Below, one piece after another: positions 46,979-56,266 of a stretch of 64,000 nucleotides of DNA; within the stretch, counting starts at the first letter, position 1, and each line of letters begins with the position of its first letter. A model generated the notes under the pieces. The model ran no database searches, was not told where the DNA came from, and saw nothing but the letters and a program-made list of their open reading frames with translations. Source of the stretch: Pseudonocardia hierapolitana (GTDB lineage: Bacteria > Actinomycetota > Actinomycetes > Mycobacteriales > Pseudonocardiaceae); the NCBI RefSeq assembly GCF_007994075.1, contig NZ_VIWU01000001.1, positions 3,038,001 through 3,102,000 on the forward strand, read 5' to 3'. The position numbers and the translations under genes are program-made.

Positions 46979-48112
46979 CTAGCGTCCCAGGATCTCCGTG
47001 ACGGAGCCGGGGTGCTCGGGCACAGCGCCGGGCCCGAGCACGTCATCGGCCACCGCGGCCGGTTCCACGCGGTGGGGTTGCAGCGCCCCGCTGCGGATCT
47101 CCTCGGCCCAGTGGCAGGCCACGCGGTGCCCGTCCGGTCCGCCGGGGATCACCCGGAGCTCGGGCCGTTCGGAGTCGCAGCGGGTGGGCTGGCGCCACGG
47201 GCAGCGGGTGTGGAACCGGCAGCCCTGTGGCGGGGCGGCAGGGGACGGCAGGTCGCCGGTGAGCAGGATGCGCTCGCGCTGGTCCTCCAGCTCGGGGTCG
47301 GGCACCGGGATCGCCGACAGCAGCGCCTTCGTGTAGGGGTGCTGCGGGTCGTCGTAGAGCGCCTGCGACGGGGCCTCCTCGACGATCCCACCCAGGTACA
47401 TGACGCCGATCCGGTCGCTGACGTGCCGGACCACCGCGAGGTCGTGGGCGATCACGAGGTAGGTCAGCCCGAGGTCGGCCTGCAGCCTGCCGAGCAGGTT
47501 CAGCACCTGGGCCTGCACGGACACGTCGAGCGCAGAGACCGGCTCGTCGGCCACGATCAGGTCGGGTTCCACCGACAGGGCGCGGGCGATCCCGAGTCGC
47601 TGGCGCTGCCCGCCGGAGAACTCGTGCGGGTAGCGGCGCAGGGCGCTCGCCGGCAGCCCGACGGCGCCGACGAGCTCCCGCAGCCGGTCGGAGTCGGCCT
47701 CCGGACCGCGGGACAGCCCGTGGGCCTTGATCCCTTCGAGCAGCATCGACTCCACCGACTGGCGGGGGTCCAGGCTGGACATCGGGTCCTGGAACACCAT
47801 CTGGAAGCGTCGGCGCATGGTGCGCAGCCGCTCACCTGCGAGCTGCGCGACGTCGACCCCGTCGAACTCCACCGTGCCGGCCGTCGGGTCGACGAGGCGC
47901 AGGATCGCCCTCCCGAGGGTCGACTTGCCGCAGCCGGACTCGCCGACGAGCCCGTACGTCTCGCCGCGGCGGACCTGCAGCGAGACCCCGTCCACGGCGT
48001 ACACGTAGCCGACGGTGCGGTCGAGCACCAGACCACGCTTGATCGGGAAGTGCACGGCGAGGTCGCGCACGTCCAGCAGGAGGTCGTTCGATGGTTCCGC
48101 CATGTCGCTCAC
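46979..48112 (-). CDS. Oligopeptide ABC transporter ATP-binding protein (OppF/DppF type)
   Basis: 377 residues. Walker [10 protein letters not shown], signature FSGGQRQR, Walker B LIVADEP, H-loop IAHD. C-terminal oligo_HPY domain with cysteine motif [15 protein letters not shown], typical of peptide-transporter ATPases that bind an Fe-S-like site. GTG 48112 overlaps the stop of the upstream ATPase by 4 bp. Last gene of a five-gene operon importing peptides or similar solutes. Confidence 0.95.
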   Translation of the reverse strand: MSDMAEPSNDLLLDVRDLAVHFPIKRGLVLDRTVGYVYAVDGVSLQVRRGETYGLVGESGCGKSTLGRAILRLVDPTAGTVEFDGVDVAQLAGERLRTMRRRFQMVFQDPMSSLDPRQSVESMLLEGIKAHGLSRGPEADSDRLRELVGAVGLPASALRRYPHEFSGGQRQRLGIARALSVEPDLIVADEPVSALDVSVQAQVLNLLGRLQADLGLTYLVIAHDLAVVRHVSDRIGVMYLGGIVEEAPSQALYDDPQHPYTKALLSAIPVPDPELEDQRERILLTGDLPSPAAPPQGCRFHTRCPWRQPTRCDSERPELRVIPGGPDGHRVACHWAEEIRSGALQPHRVEPAAVADDVLGPGAVPEHPGSVTEILGR

Positions 48113-49137
48113 TCCGCGCTCGCAGGCACCGGGTTGTGGCAACGCAGCAGCCGCCCGCCGGAGGTCTCGCCCAGCGGCGTGACCTCCATGCACCGCTCCA
48201 GCGACCGGGGGCAGCGCGGCGCGAACGCGCAGGCGTGCTCCCACGGCACGTTGTCGACCACCGAGCCCCGGATCGCCGTGAGCTCCTCGCCCTTCTGGCT
48301 GTCCAGCCGCGGGATCGACCGCAGCAGGCCGTGGGTGTACGGGTGCCGCGGCGTGCTGAAGAGGCGGTGCCGCTGGGCCCGCTCCACGATCCGGCCCGCG
48401 TACAGCACGTTGACCGTCTCGCACAGCCCCGCAACGACGCCCAGGTCATGGGTGATCATGACGAGTGCGGCGCCGGTCTCCCGCACCAGCTCGCGCAGCA
48501 GCTCGAGGATCTGCGCCTGGATGGTGACGTCCAGCGCGGTGGTGGGCTCGTCCGCGATGAGCAGCCGCGGGCTGCACGCCAGCGCGATCGCGATCAGCGC
48601 TCGCTGCCGCATGCCGCCCGAGAGCTGGTGCGGGTAGGAGTCGAGCCGACGCCGCGGGTCGGGGATCCCCACCCGGTCCAGCAGCTCCGCGGCGGCCTTG
48701 CGCGCCGCCTCCTTGCGCATCCCGCGGTGGCGCCGCAGCACCTCGGTGACCTGCAGCCCCACCGGGACCACCGGGTTCAGCGACGTGAGCGGGTCCTGGA
48801 AGACCATCGACATGTCCCGGCCACGGCGCTCGCGCATCTGCGAGTCGGACAGCGTCAGCAGGTCGGTGCCGTCCATCAGGACGCTGCCGCTCACGCGCAC
48901 CCCGCGTTCCGGGAGCAGCCGCATGATCGCCATCGAGGTCACCGACTTGCCGCAGCCGGACTCCCCGACCAGGCCGACCACCTGCCCGGGCGCGACGTCG
49001 AAGCTGACCCCGTCGACGGCCACCGTCTCGGGCTCGCCCTTGCGCTGGAACGTGACGCGCAGGTCACGGACCGAGAGCAGCGGCTCGGCCGTCAGCCCGC
49101 TGCTGCGCGTGTCGTCTGCGCGGTGCGCGGCCGTCAT
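48109..49137 (-). CDS. Oligopeptide ABC transporter ATP-binding protein (OppD/DppD type)
   Basis: 342 residues. Walker [12 protein letters not shown], signature LSGGMRQR (the OppD form), Walker B LLIADEP, H-loop ITHD. Cys-rich end [16 protein letters not shown]. Its ATG overlaps the upstream permease stop as ATGA, and its own stop overlaps the next GTG. It pairs with the 46979 ATPase as a heterodimer. Confidence 0.95.
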   Translation of the reverse strand: MTAAHRADDTRSSGLTAEPLLSVRDLRVTFQRKGEPETVAVDGVSFDVAPGQVVGLVGESGCGKSVTSMAIMRLLPERGVRVSGSVLMDGTDLLTLSDSQMRERRGRDMSMVFQDPLTSLNPVVPVGLQVTEVLRRHRGMRKEAARKAAAELLDRVGIPDPRRRLDSYPHQLSGGMRQRALIAIALACSPRLLIADEPTTALDVTIQAQILELLRELVRETGAALVMITHDLGVVAGLCETVNVLYAGRIVERAQRHRLFSTPRHPYTHGLLRSIPRLDSQKGEELTAIRGSVVDNVPWEHACAFAPRCPRSLERCMEVTPLGETSGGRLLRCHNPVPASAE

Positions 49138-50057
49138 CGGCGCCCCTTCGGGTCGATGGCCTCGCGCAGCGACTCGCCGAGCAGCGTGAAACCCAGCGCG
49201 ACGACGATGATCGCGAGCGCAGGGTAGAACGCCAGTGCGGGCCGGACGTCGAGGTAGGTCTGGGCCTGGGCGAGCATGAGCCCCCATTCGGCGCGGCCGG
49301 GATCGGCGTCGCCGAGACCGAGGAACGACAGCGCTGCCGCATCGAGGATCGCGGTCGCGAGCGTGAGCGTGGCCTGCACGATCACCGGACCGATCGCGTT
49401 CGGGAGCATGTGCCGCATCACGACGGCGGGCCGCTTGACGCCCAGTGCGGTCGCCGCGACGACGTGGTCGCTGTGGCGCTGGGCGAGCATCGACCCCCGG
49501 AGCAGCCGCGCGAAGATCGGCACGCTCACGATCGAGACCGCGATGATCACCGTGGTCTGCGACGGGCTCGCCGCCAGCGCCGCCACCGAGATCGCGAGCA
49601 GCAGGCTCGGGATCGCCAGCAGCACGTCGGTGATCCGCATGAGCAGCGTGTCCACCCAGCCACCGAACGCGCCGGCCACCGTGCCGATCACGATGCCGAA
49701 CACCAGCCCGATGAGCGTGGCGAACACGCCGACGAGCAGCGTCTGCTGGGAGGCGAGGATCATCCGGGAGAAGAAGTCCCGTCCGAGCTGATCGCTGCCC
49801 AGCGGGAAACCCTCCTGCGGCCCGGGGATCGCGCCGGGGCGCAGGTTCTCCTGCAGCTCGGGGAAGGCCGCGGTGGCATCGTGCGGGGCCAGGAGCGGCG
49901 CGAAGGCGGCCACCGCCACGAAGAGCCCGATGATGATCGCGCCGACGATCGCGGCCGGCTCGCGGCGCAGTCGCCGGAACGCCTCGGCGCCGAGGCTGCG
50001 CCCGCCCGCGATGTCGTCGATGCGGCTTCGGCGCCGTTCGAGCCACGTGGTCGTCAT
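49134..50057 (-). CDS. Oligopeptide ABC transporter permease (DppC type)
   Basis: 307 residues with six membrane helices. N-terminal LRREPAAIVGAIIIGLFV is the OppC N-domain, and the EAA-like loop is VAATALGVKRPAVVMRHMLPNAIGP. The extracytoplasmic loop contains PLGSDQLGRDFFSR, the family mark for DppC/OppC. ATG 50057 overlaps the dppB-type stop (ATGA). Confidence 0.95.
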   Translation of the reverse strand: MTTTWLERRRSRIDDIAGGRSLGAEAFRRLRREPAAIVGAIIIGLFVAVAAFAPLLAPHDATAAFPELQENLRPGAIPGPQEGFPLGSDQLGRDFFSRMILASQQTLLVGVFATLIGLVFGIVIGTVAGAFGGWVDTLLMRITDVLLAIPSLLLAISVAALAASPSQTTVIIAVSIVSVPIFARLLRGSMLAQRHSDHVVAATALGVKRPAVVMRHMLPNAIGPVIVQATLTLATAILDAAALSFLGLGDADPGRAEWGLMLAQAQTYLDVRPALAFYPALAIIVVALGFTLLGESLREAIDPKGRR

Positions 50058-51058
50058 GACAACCGAACCCGGGGGTCGATGATCGCGTAGGAGAGGTCGA
50101 CGAGCAGGTTGACCAGCACGTAGATCAGGGCGCCGAGCAGCAGCACCGCCTGCAGCCGCGGGTAGTCCCGCAAGGTGATCGCGTCGGCGAGCAGCGTGCC
50201 GATGCCACCCCACACGAAGACCCGCTCGGTGAGCACGGCCCCGGCGAGCAGCAGTCCGACCTGCAGCCCGATCGTCGTGGACACCGGCAGCAGCGCGTTG
50301 CGCATCACGTGCCGGCCGCGGATCGTGCCCGGCGCGAGGCCCTTCGAGTTCGCTGTCCGGACGAAGTCGGATCCGAGCACGTCGAGCACGGAGGCGCGGG
50401 TGATCCGCACGATCACCGCGAGCGGGATCGTCGCGAGCGTGATCGCCGGCAGCACCAGGTGACGCAGCGCGTCGAGGCTCGCGTCGAACTCACGGGTGAG
50501 GAACCCGTCGAGCACCGCGAAGCCGGTGACGTTGGTGGCGTCGACCGCCACCGACTGCCGGCCCGAAGGCGGGAACCAGCCGAGGTCGACGGCGAAGACG
50601 TCCTTCAGCACGTACCCGAGGAAGAACACCGGCACGGCCACACCGACGAGCGTGGCGATCACCGTGGCGACGTCCAGCGGACGGCCGCGGTAGCGCGCCG
50701 CGACGTACCCGAGCGGGATGCCGAACCCGACCGCGATCACGAGGGCGGCGACGGACAGCTCGATCGTGGCCGGCAGAGCGCGGCCGATCTCGTCCATGAC
50801 CGGCTGCCCGGTGATGGACGACGTGCCGAAGTCGCCGGTGGCCACGCGACCGAGGAACCGGAAGTACTGCACCCAGATCGGCTGGTCGAGCCCCATCACC
50901 CGGTTGAGCTCCGCGATCCGCTCGGGAGTCGCCCGGTCGCCCAGCAGCGCCGACGCCGGTCCCCCCGGAAGCGACCGCAGCCATGCGAAGACCACGATCG
51001 ACAGCAGCAGGAGCGTCGGGATCACCTGCAGCAGGCGCCGCACCACGAAGCGCAGCAT
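50054..51058 (-). CDS. Oligopeptide ABC transporter permease (DppB type)
   Basis: 334 residues. Start MLRFVVRRLLQVIPTLLLLSIVVF is the DppB signature. The cytoplasmic loop FVRTANSKGLAPGTIRGRHVMRNALLP contacts the ATPase. The second of two adjacent ATGs (51058) has the better spacing from GGAGGGGG. A stem-loop lies in the 72-bp gap to the binding-protein gene. Confidence 0.95.
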   Translation of the reverse strand: MLRFVVRRLLQVIPTLLLLSIVVFAWLRSLPGGPASALLGDRATPERIAELNRVMGLDQPIWVQYFRFLGRVATGDFGTSSITGQPVMDEIGRALPATIELSVAALVIAVGFGIPLGYVAARYRGRPLDVATVIATLVGVAVPVFFLGYVLKDVFAVDLGWFPPSGRQSVAVDATNVTGFAVLDGFLTREFDASLDALRHLVLPAITLATIPLAVIVRITRASVLDVLGSDFVRTANSKGLAPGTIRGRHVMRNALLPVSTTIGLQVGLLLAGAVLTERVFVWGGIGTLLADAITLRDYPRLQAVLLLGALIYVLVNLLVDLSYAIIDPRVRLS

Positions 51059-51088
51059 CATCCCCCCTCCGTCGAACCAGGACGCCGA

Positions 51089-51120
51089 GAGTGGCACCGC
51101 CCAGCAGGGCGGTGCCACTC
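51089..51120 (-). promoter_or_regulatory. Intercistronic stem-loop after the peptide-binding protein gene
   Basis: Perfect 14-bp stem (51089-51102 with 51107-51120) with a 4-nt loop, inside the operon. The likely effect is more binding protein than permease, as in the sugar operon at 28240. Confidence 0.6.
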
Positions 51121-51130
51121 GGAGCTCCTC

Positions 51131-52810
51131 TCAGTCGACGCTGACCGTGAGGAACCGCTCATCGGTGAGGGGCGAGGGGATGAGACCGTTCACGCCCTGC
51201 CTCACCACGATCCCGGGGGGCGAGCTGGACAGCGGCACACCCGGCAGCTGCTCCATGATGATCCGGTTGGCGTCCCGGTACGCGGCGGCGTGCGCCTCCT
51301 CGCCCACGGTGGCGTCCGCCTTGGCGATGCTGTCGACGATCGCCGCGTCCTTGGGGAGGGTGAGCCCGAACTCGGGGCCCGGCGAGCCGAAGAAGCCCTC
51401 GATGAAGTTGCCTGCGTCGTTGTAGTCACCGGTCCAGCCGAGCAGGTGCAGGTCCTGCACGCCGTTGACCTGGACGTCGTCGAGGTACCCGCCGTTCCAC
51501 GGCCGCGCCACCGGGTTCACGGTGATCCCGACCTGCCGCAGGTTCTCCGCGAGCGCCGTGAAGATGTTGGTCGGGTTGGGCATGTAGGGCCGGCTGACCT
51601 CGGTCGGGTAGTAGAAGTTGAGCGTCAGGTTCGACTGCCCCGCCTCGGCGAGCAGTGCCCGCGCCCGCTCCGGGTCGTAGGGGATCGGTGCGATGTCCGG
51701 GTTGTAGCCGCTGACCGTGTCCGGGATGAACTGGGTGGCCACGACCGCGCCCTCGGGCAGCTGGTTGCGCACCATCGACTCGCGGTCGAGCGCATGCGCG
51801 ATCGCCTGGCGCACCCGGACGTCCTGCAAAGCCGGGTTCTTCTGGTTGATCCCGAGGTAGAGGATGTTGAACACCGGCCGGACGAGGACCTGGAACCCCG
51901 CCTGCTCCAGCGACGGCCAGTCGGCCGCGGACGGGTAGTCGAAGCCGTCGATCGTGCCGGCCTGCAGCTCCTGCTTGCGGGCGTTCTCGTCCGGGATCAC
52001 GCGGAAGATGAGCCGCTCGAGCTTGGCCGGCTCGCCCCAGTACTGGTCGTTGCGGGCCAGCGTGATGGTCTGGTTCGTCCGGTCGTAGCTCTCGAAGCGG
52101 AACGGGCCGGTGCCCGTGGGGTGCTCCATCGCGTACGAGCTGTAGGCGAACGACTCACCGCTCTGCGTGACCTCGTCCCCGTTGTACTGCTGGAGCGCGG
52201 CCGGGCTGGAAATCGACAGGGAGGTGAGCCCGAACGCCGCCGGGAACGCGCCCTTGGCCCTGTTCAGCTTGACGACCGCGGTGGTCGGGTTCGGCGCCTG
52301 GCAGGAGTTGTAGACGGGGTCGGTGGTGTCGTCGGTGAGGTTGTTCGCGTACCCGCCGAACAGCTCGTAGTAGTAGATCGCCTGGCTCTGCGCCGCCGCC
52401 GAGGGGAGGTTGAACCAGCGGTTGAAGTTGAAGCAGACGGCCTCGGCGTTGAAGTCCGTTCCGTCGTGGAACTTGACCCCCTCCCGGAGGGTGAACGTCC
52501 ACTCGGTGCCGTCCGGGCTGGGGGACCACTCGGTCGCGAGCCCGGGCGTGAGCTCGGAGGTGCCCTGCTTGTACGTGATCAGCGTGTCGTAGATCTGCCG
52601 CGAGACCCGGAACGTCTCCCCGTCCTGGGCGAACAGCGGGTCGAAGCTGCGCGGGGCACCGGCAGCGCCGAACACCATCGTCCCACCGGTGGCACCGGCT
52701 CCGCCTTGCTCATCGCCGGAGTCGCGCTGGGACTCGGCGCACGCGGCGAGGGTGATGGCGAGCGCACCGGCCACGCACGCGGCCGAGATTCGTCTGGCGG
52801 CTGATCTCAT
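51131..52810 (-). CDS. Oligopeptide/nickel-type ABC substrate-binding lipoprotein (SBP_bac_5)
   Basis: 559 residues. Signal peptide with lipobox ITLAACAES. SBP_bac_5 signatures: TMVFGAAGAPRSFDPLFAQDG, LATEWSPSPDGTEWTFTLREGVKFHDGTDFNAEAVCFN and RQAIAHALDRESMV. First gene of the operon; ATG 52810. It captures peptides or other amides outside the membrane. No regulator is adjacent. Confidence 0.95.
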   Translation of the reverse strand: MRSAARRISAACVAGALAITLAACAESQRDSGDEQGGAGATGGTMVFGAAGAPRSFDPLFAQDGETFRVSRQIYDTLITYKQGTSELTPGLATEWSPSPDGTEWTFTLREGVKFHDGTDFNAEAVCFNFNRWFNLPSAAAQSQAIYYYELFGGYANNLTDDTTDPVYNSCQAPNPTTAVVKLNRAKGAFPAAFGLTSLSISSPAALQQYNGDEVTQSGESFAYSSYAMEHPTGTGPFRFESYDRTNQTITLARNDQYWGEPAKLERLIFRVIPDENARKQELQAGTIDGFDYPSAADWPSLEQAGFQVLVRPVFNILYLGINQKNPALQDVRVRQAIAHALDRESMVRNQLPEGAVVATQFIPDTVSGYNPDIAPIPYDPERARALLAEAGQSNLTLNFYYPTEVSRPYMPNPTNIFTALAENLRQVGITVNPVARPWNGGYLDDVQVNGVQDLHLLGWTGDYNDAGNFIEGFFGSPGPEFGLTLPKDAAIVDSIAKADATVGEEAHAAAYRDANRIIMEQLPGVPLSSSPPGIVVRQGVNGLIPSPLTDERFLTVSVD

Positions 52811-53133
52811 CCGGGCAACACCTCTTCGTAGGAGACCCGCTGGAAACTAGTGCGGCCGTGACACTTGCCGGTAGCTCATCGAGTCACGGTTCCGCTACGG
52901 CCTCTAACGATCAGGTGACGCCGGCCGGGTCGGAATGTCGTACGCGGCGGGCATCCTTCGGCCCGTGGGCGTCCCTCCACAGCGAACGCAGGCTGGTGCA
53001 GTCGGGTGATTGTCCCGGGACCGCTCCTCTTGCAATTGCAGGAGGACCTTGCGTCCGGCAATCTAAGTGTCCGGCCGACCTCACCTCCGACGCCGAGGGG
53101 GCCCGGCCGGGTCATCCCGAGAGGAGGCCGACC
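52811..53133. other. Intergenic region with a TGCAATTGCA palindrome
   Basis: No gene was recognised. It is the upstream region of the peptide transporter (minus) and of the small genes at 53134/53331 (plus). The palindrome lies at 53031-53040. Confidence 0.5.
53031..53040. promoter_or_regulatory. Palindrome TGCAATTGCA, copy 1
   Basis: Perfect 10-bp palindrome upstream of the small ORFs at 53134/53331. The same 10 bp recur at 54782-54791 upstream of an XRE regulator, so it may be that regulator's binding site. Confidence 0.5.
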
Positions 53134-53334
53134 GTGACGAACACTCCGGTACCCACCTCCGCCGCTCTGCACTCATCGCGGAGCTCCTGCAATCCAGGAA
53201 CCGCCCCCCGTCCCGGGGCCCCAAGCGTCCGGCAGACCGCCGGCGAGAGCAGCACACGGGAAAGGAGCCCACTGATGTCACTGGGGAAGCACACCGCTGC
53301 CAGCTCGACCGACCGGAAGGGATCGTCGCCATGA
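53134..53334 (+). CDS. Small hypothetical protein (66 aa), coupled to next gene
   Basis: GTG 53134 has a good ribosome site (AGGAGG, 6-7 nt). The product is Ser/Thr/Pro-rich and apparently disordered (TNTPVPTSAALHSSRSSCNP...). Its stop overlaps the next ATG as ATGA. It could be a real small protein or an upstream ORF that controls the 69-aa gene by coupling. A second in-frame ATG (MSLGKH) also has a ribosome site. Confidence 0.4.
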   Translation: MTNTPVPTSAALHSSRSSCNPGTAPRPGAPSVRQTAGESSTRERSPLMSLGKHTAASSTDRKGSSP

Positions 53335-53540
53335 TCACTCTGATCGTCGCAGGCATCGGTCTTCTCGCCCTGGTCGCGATCGTGGTCGGCATCGTGGAGG
53401 CCACACAGGCACCCACCTGGCGGCAGATCGCGGCGGAGCGGCGCGCACGCTGGGAGGCCAAGCAGCCTCAGCCGCACGGCCTCGACCCGCACGCCGGCTC
53501 CCAGCCCTACGACCACGACGAGTCGTGGGACGACGACTAG
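53331..53540 (+). CDS. Small membrane protein of an XRE/DUF397 module (69 aa)
   Basis: One N-terminal membrane helix (ITLIVAGIGLLALVAIVVGIV), then APTWRQIAAERRARWEAKQ, then an acidic His/Asp-rich tail ending DHDESWDDD. The W-x-x-I-A-x-x-R block after the helix recurs in the 76-aa protein at 56267, which also neighbours an XRE gene. ATG 53331. Convergent with a DUF397 gene. Function unknown. Confidence 0.7.
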   Translation: MITLIVAGIGLLALVAIVVGIVEATQAPTWRQIAAERRARWEAKQPQPHGLDPHAGSQPYDHDESWDDD

Positions 53541-53658
53541 GCAGCGCGATCCCGGGGAGTGATCGCGCGGCCGCCGGGGCCGCCCCGAGTCGGGCGGCGG
53601 CCCCGGCCCATACGCCCGCGCAACGGCCGGGCCGGGTCGTCGTCGCCCAGGCTCGCGC

Positions 53659-53856
53659 CTAGAGCGCGTCGAACGCGCCGCGCTTGATCTCGGCCACGAA
53701 AGCCGCCCACTCCTGCGAGCTGAACGTCAGCTCGCGGCTGCGGTCCTTGGTGTCGCGCACCGCCACGACACCCTCCTGCAGCACCCCCACCTCCACGCAG
53801 TCGCCGCCGGAGCAGAAGCTGCTGATCCTGTACTCGGCCGCCGTGTGCTGGGTCAT
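53659..53856 (-). CDS. DUF397 domain protein
   Basis: 65 residues. Core DUF397 motif: YRISSFCSGGDCVEVGVLQEGVVAVRDTK, then LTFSSQEWAAFVAEIKRGAFD. Its ATG overlaps the stop of the upstream XRE gene as ATGA, so the two are translationally coupled. DUF397 proteins are partners of XRE/DUF5753 regulators in actinomycetes, with proposed antitoxin- or effector-like roles. A paralogue pair follows at 54846/55155. Confidence 0.92.
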   Translation of the reverse strand: MTQHTAAEYRISSFCSGGDCVEVGVLQEGVVAVRDTKDRSRELTFSSQEWAAFVAEIKRGAFDAL

Positions 53857-54752
53857 CTCGGTCTTCCTCCGGGGGGAGCGTGCTGGAGCTCGTATCGATG
53901 GACGATCTCCCGCGAAGCGTCCGGGTCCAGCGCCCGGTCCGCCACGTCCGCGAGGACGTCTTTATACAGGTCCACATCGGACTGGTTTTCGTAGGTATCC
54001 CCCGCGGGGCCCTCGATGAACACGACATCTCCCCCGACCGTGTCGGGGAACTCGAGGATCTGGAACGGACCCGCGTGCGCCCGGTGCAGCCCGACCGAGA
54101 ACGGAAGCACCCGAACAGTGACGTTCGGCAACTCCGAGCGCTCACGCAGATAGCGCAACTGGGTCGCCATCACCCGTGGCGATCCCACCACGCGGCTCAG
54201 CACGGACTCGTCCAGCACCACCTCGAGCTCCAGCGGCGGCGTCCGTTTGGTGAGCGCCTCCTGGCGGCGCAGGCGCAGCTCGACGAGCCGGTCCACCTCG
54301 CCGCCGGTACGTTCCGACAGCAGCGCCTCCAGCACCGCACGGGTGTACTCGGGCGCCTGGAGCAGACCGTGCACCCAGGCGACCTCGAAGGACCGCACCC
54401 GCACCGCCTCGGTCTCCAGCGCCGTGTAGCGAGCCGGCGCGTTCATGACGAACCGCTCGGCCTGCACGCCGTCGGTGTAGCGCTCCCACCAGCCCTGTTC
54501 GCGGCTCTCGTGCACCAACTGGGCGAGCCGCTCCCTGCGCTCCTCGTCGGTGACGTCGTACAGCTCCATCAAGGCGACGACATCGGGCATGCGGGGAATA
54601 CCCTTACCGTTCTCCAGACGGCTGATCTTCGACGCGGAGCAGTCCAGCTCGCGGGCGACCTCGACCAGCTGCAGCTCGGCCCGGCGACGGAGCTGGCGCA
54701 GCTCGGCCCCCAACCGCCGTCGCGGGCCCGCAGGTCCTTGCGCAGTGGGCAT
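53853..54752 (-). CDS. XRE family regulator with DUF5753 domain
   Basis: 299 residues from ATG 54752. This start places the TGCAATTGCA palindrome (54782) about 30 bp upstream rather than inside the gene. N-terminal HTH_31: LGAELRQLRRRAELQLVEVARELDCSASKISRLENGKGIPR. The rest is DUF5753 (YTALETEAVRVRSFEVAWVHGLLQAPEYTRAVLEA, DESVLSRVVGSPRVMATQLRYL, VRVLPFSVGLHRAHAGPFQILEFP). It is coupled to a DUF397 gene. Such proteins regulate development and antibiotic genes in streptomycetes (WhiJ/AbaA-type). Confidence 0.93.
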   Translation of the reverse strand: MPTAQGPAGPRRRLGAELRQLRRRAELQLVEVARELDCSASKISRLENGKGIPRMPDVVALMELYDVTDEERRERLAQLVHESREQGWWERYTDGVQAERFVMNAPARYTALETEAVRVRSFEVAWVHGLLQAPEYTRAVLEALLSERTGGEVDRLVELRLRRQEALTKRTPPLELEVVLDESVLSRVVGSPRVMATQLRYLRERSELPNVTVRVLPFSVGLHRAHAGPFQILEFPDTVGGDVVFIEGPAGDTYENQSDVDLYKDVLADVADRALDPDASREIVHRYELQHAPPGGRPR

Positions 54753-54781
54753 CAGGTCCGCCACTCGTCGAAATCCAGGCG

Positions 54782-54791
54782 TGCAATTGCA
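54782..54791. promoter_or_regulatory. Palindrome TGCAATTGCA, copy 2
   Basis: Within the 12-bp palindrome GTGCAATTGCAC (54781-54792), just upstream of the XRE gene. Identical 10-bp core at 53031. Confidence 0.55.
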
Positions 54792-54845
54792 CCAGCCTCG
54801 ACCGAGGATAGCGAACGCCACGACCGACCCGATGAGGGCTCGCCG

Positions 54846-55049
54846 TCAGACGCCGTCGAAGCCCCCGTCCTTCACCGTCCGGAGGAACTGGGCCCACTCA
54901 CCCGCCGTGACCAGCCACAGCGGCTCGTCGGGGGCGAGGGTGCTGCGCAGGGCGATCCGGCCGTCAGGGAGACGGGCGGCCTCGATGCAGTCGCCCACGC
55001 TGCAGAACTCCCGCCCCACGAACTCGAGTTCGCGACCCGCATCACTCAA
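54846..55049 (-). CDS. DUF397 domain protein (second pair)
   Basis: 67 residues from TTG 55049, chosen because GGAGGGG lies about 9 nt upstream. The core is FVGREFCSVGDCIEAARLPDGRIALRSTLAPDEPLW, then VTAGEWAQFLRTVKDGGFDGV. It lies 105 bp after the end of the second XRE gene. It is clearly paralogous to the DUF397 at 53659 (C-S-x-G-D-C-x-E and GEWxxFLxxxKxGxFD). Confidence 0.88.
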   Translation of the reverse strand: MSDAGRELEFVGREFCSVGDCIEAARLPDGRIALRSTLAPDEPLWLVTAGEWAQFLRTVKDGGFDGV

Positions 55050-55154
55050 CGGTCCACCCCTCCGTCGCACGATCGCGTGATCGTACAAGGGCAGAGCGTG
55101 ATCCACTGTCTCGCCGACCTGCGAGACCGAGGGCGAGGACGTGGCGGCCGCGGC

Positions 55155-56018
55155 CTACTCGTCGTACGTGTCGGCGACCTCCCGCAGGAAGTTCAACAGC
55201 TCGCGACCCTCGAGGGCCTGCTTCCAGGCGGCGTCGAGGCGGTCGGAGTGGGCCCGCACGATGTCGGCCTTCTCCTGCAGCCCGCCCCCGTCCTGGCCCT
55301 CGAAGAAGATGACATCGCTCTCGCCCTGGTCGAACGAGAGGATCTGGAACCCGCCGCCGAGCAACCCGTGCAACCCGATGGAGAACGGGAGCACGCGCAC
55401 CTCGATCGACGACGAACCCTCCTCGATGATCCGGCACAGGTGTTCGATCTGCTCGCGCATCACGCCCGGCCCCTGCGCGGGACGGCGCAGCACGGACTCG
55501 TCGATCAGCGCCGCGACACGCAGCGGGTCCGGCTCGCGCCGGAGGACGCTCTTGCGCTCCAGCCGCATCCGGATCATCGTCTCCAGCGCCTCGCCCGACA
55601 CCGTGGGCTGAGACGCCGTGATGATGGCCCGGGCATAGCGCTCGGTCTGCAGCAGGCCTGGCACGGCGCCCGATGAGAACTGACGGAGCATGGACGCGCC
55701 GGCCTCGAGACCGATGAAGCGGTGCAGGGCCGAACCCGGGGCGAGCAGGTCGCCGTACGAGTCGTACCACGCTGCCTGTTTGCCCTCACCGGCCAGCTGC
55801 ACGAGCTCTTCGCGCGCGCCGGGGGCCGAGTAGAGACGCAGGAGCGTGTCGATCTCCGGACGCCGGGGGGTGGACAGCCCGGTCTCGATGCGGCTGATCT
55901 TGGATACCGAACAGTCGAGCTCCTCCGCTGCCCGACTGACCGCCACCCCCGCCGCCTCCCGCAGGCGCCGGAGCTCGGTGCCGAGGGTGCGACGGGACAG
56001 GACAGGGCTGGTAGCCAT
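55155..56018 (-). CDS. XRE family regulator with DUF5753 domain (second pair)
   Basis: 287 residues from ATG 56018 (AAGGGG upstream). HTH_31: LGTELRRLREAAGVAVSRAAEELDCSVSKISRIETGLSTPRR. DUF5753: SMLRQFSSGAVPGLLQTERYARAII, DESVLRRPAQGPGVMREQIEHL, VRVLPFSIGLHGLLGGGFQILSFDQGESDVIFFEGQ. It is a paralogue of the 53853 gene. It diverges from the 76-aa membrane protein gene at 56267. Confidence 0.93.
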   Translation of the reverse strand: MATSPVLSRRTLGTELRRLREAAGVAVSRAAEELDCSVSKISRIETGLSTPRRPEIDTLLRLYSAPGAREELVQLAGEGKQAAWYDSYGDLLAPGSALHRFIGLEAGASMLRQFSSGAVPGLLQTERYARAIITASQPTVSGEALETMIRMRLERKSVLRREPDPLRVAALIDESVLRRPAQGPGVMREQIEHLCRIIEEGSSSIEVRVLPFSIGLHGLLGGGFQILSFDQGESDVIFFEGQDGGGLQEKADIVRAHSDRLDAAWKQALEGRELLNFLREVADTYDE

Positions 56019-56266
56019 GCCGGAACCCCTTCGGGTCAGACCTGAGCCGGGGACGTCCGGTGCGCGGACGCCGAGCGCGTACCCGGCGGCTGACCGCCAG
56101 GTGTGCGTGACGAATGAGAGTACTCCTGCCGTCACGCGATGGCCATCACTGTCGTGCAGAACACCGCACTCCTTGTGCACATCCTATGAGCAATCCCGCT
56201 GTGCACTTGCATGGCAGGCGCCCGCGCCTCACACTCGGAACCGGGTCACCGCCCGAGGAGGCACCG

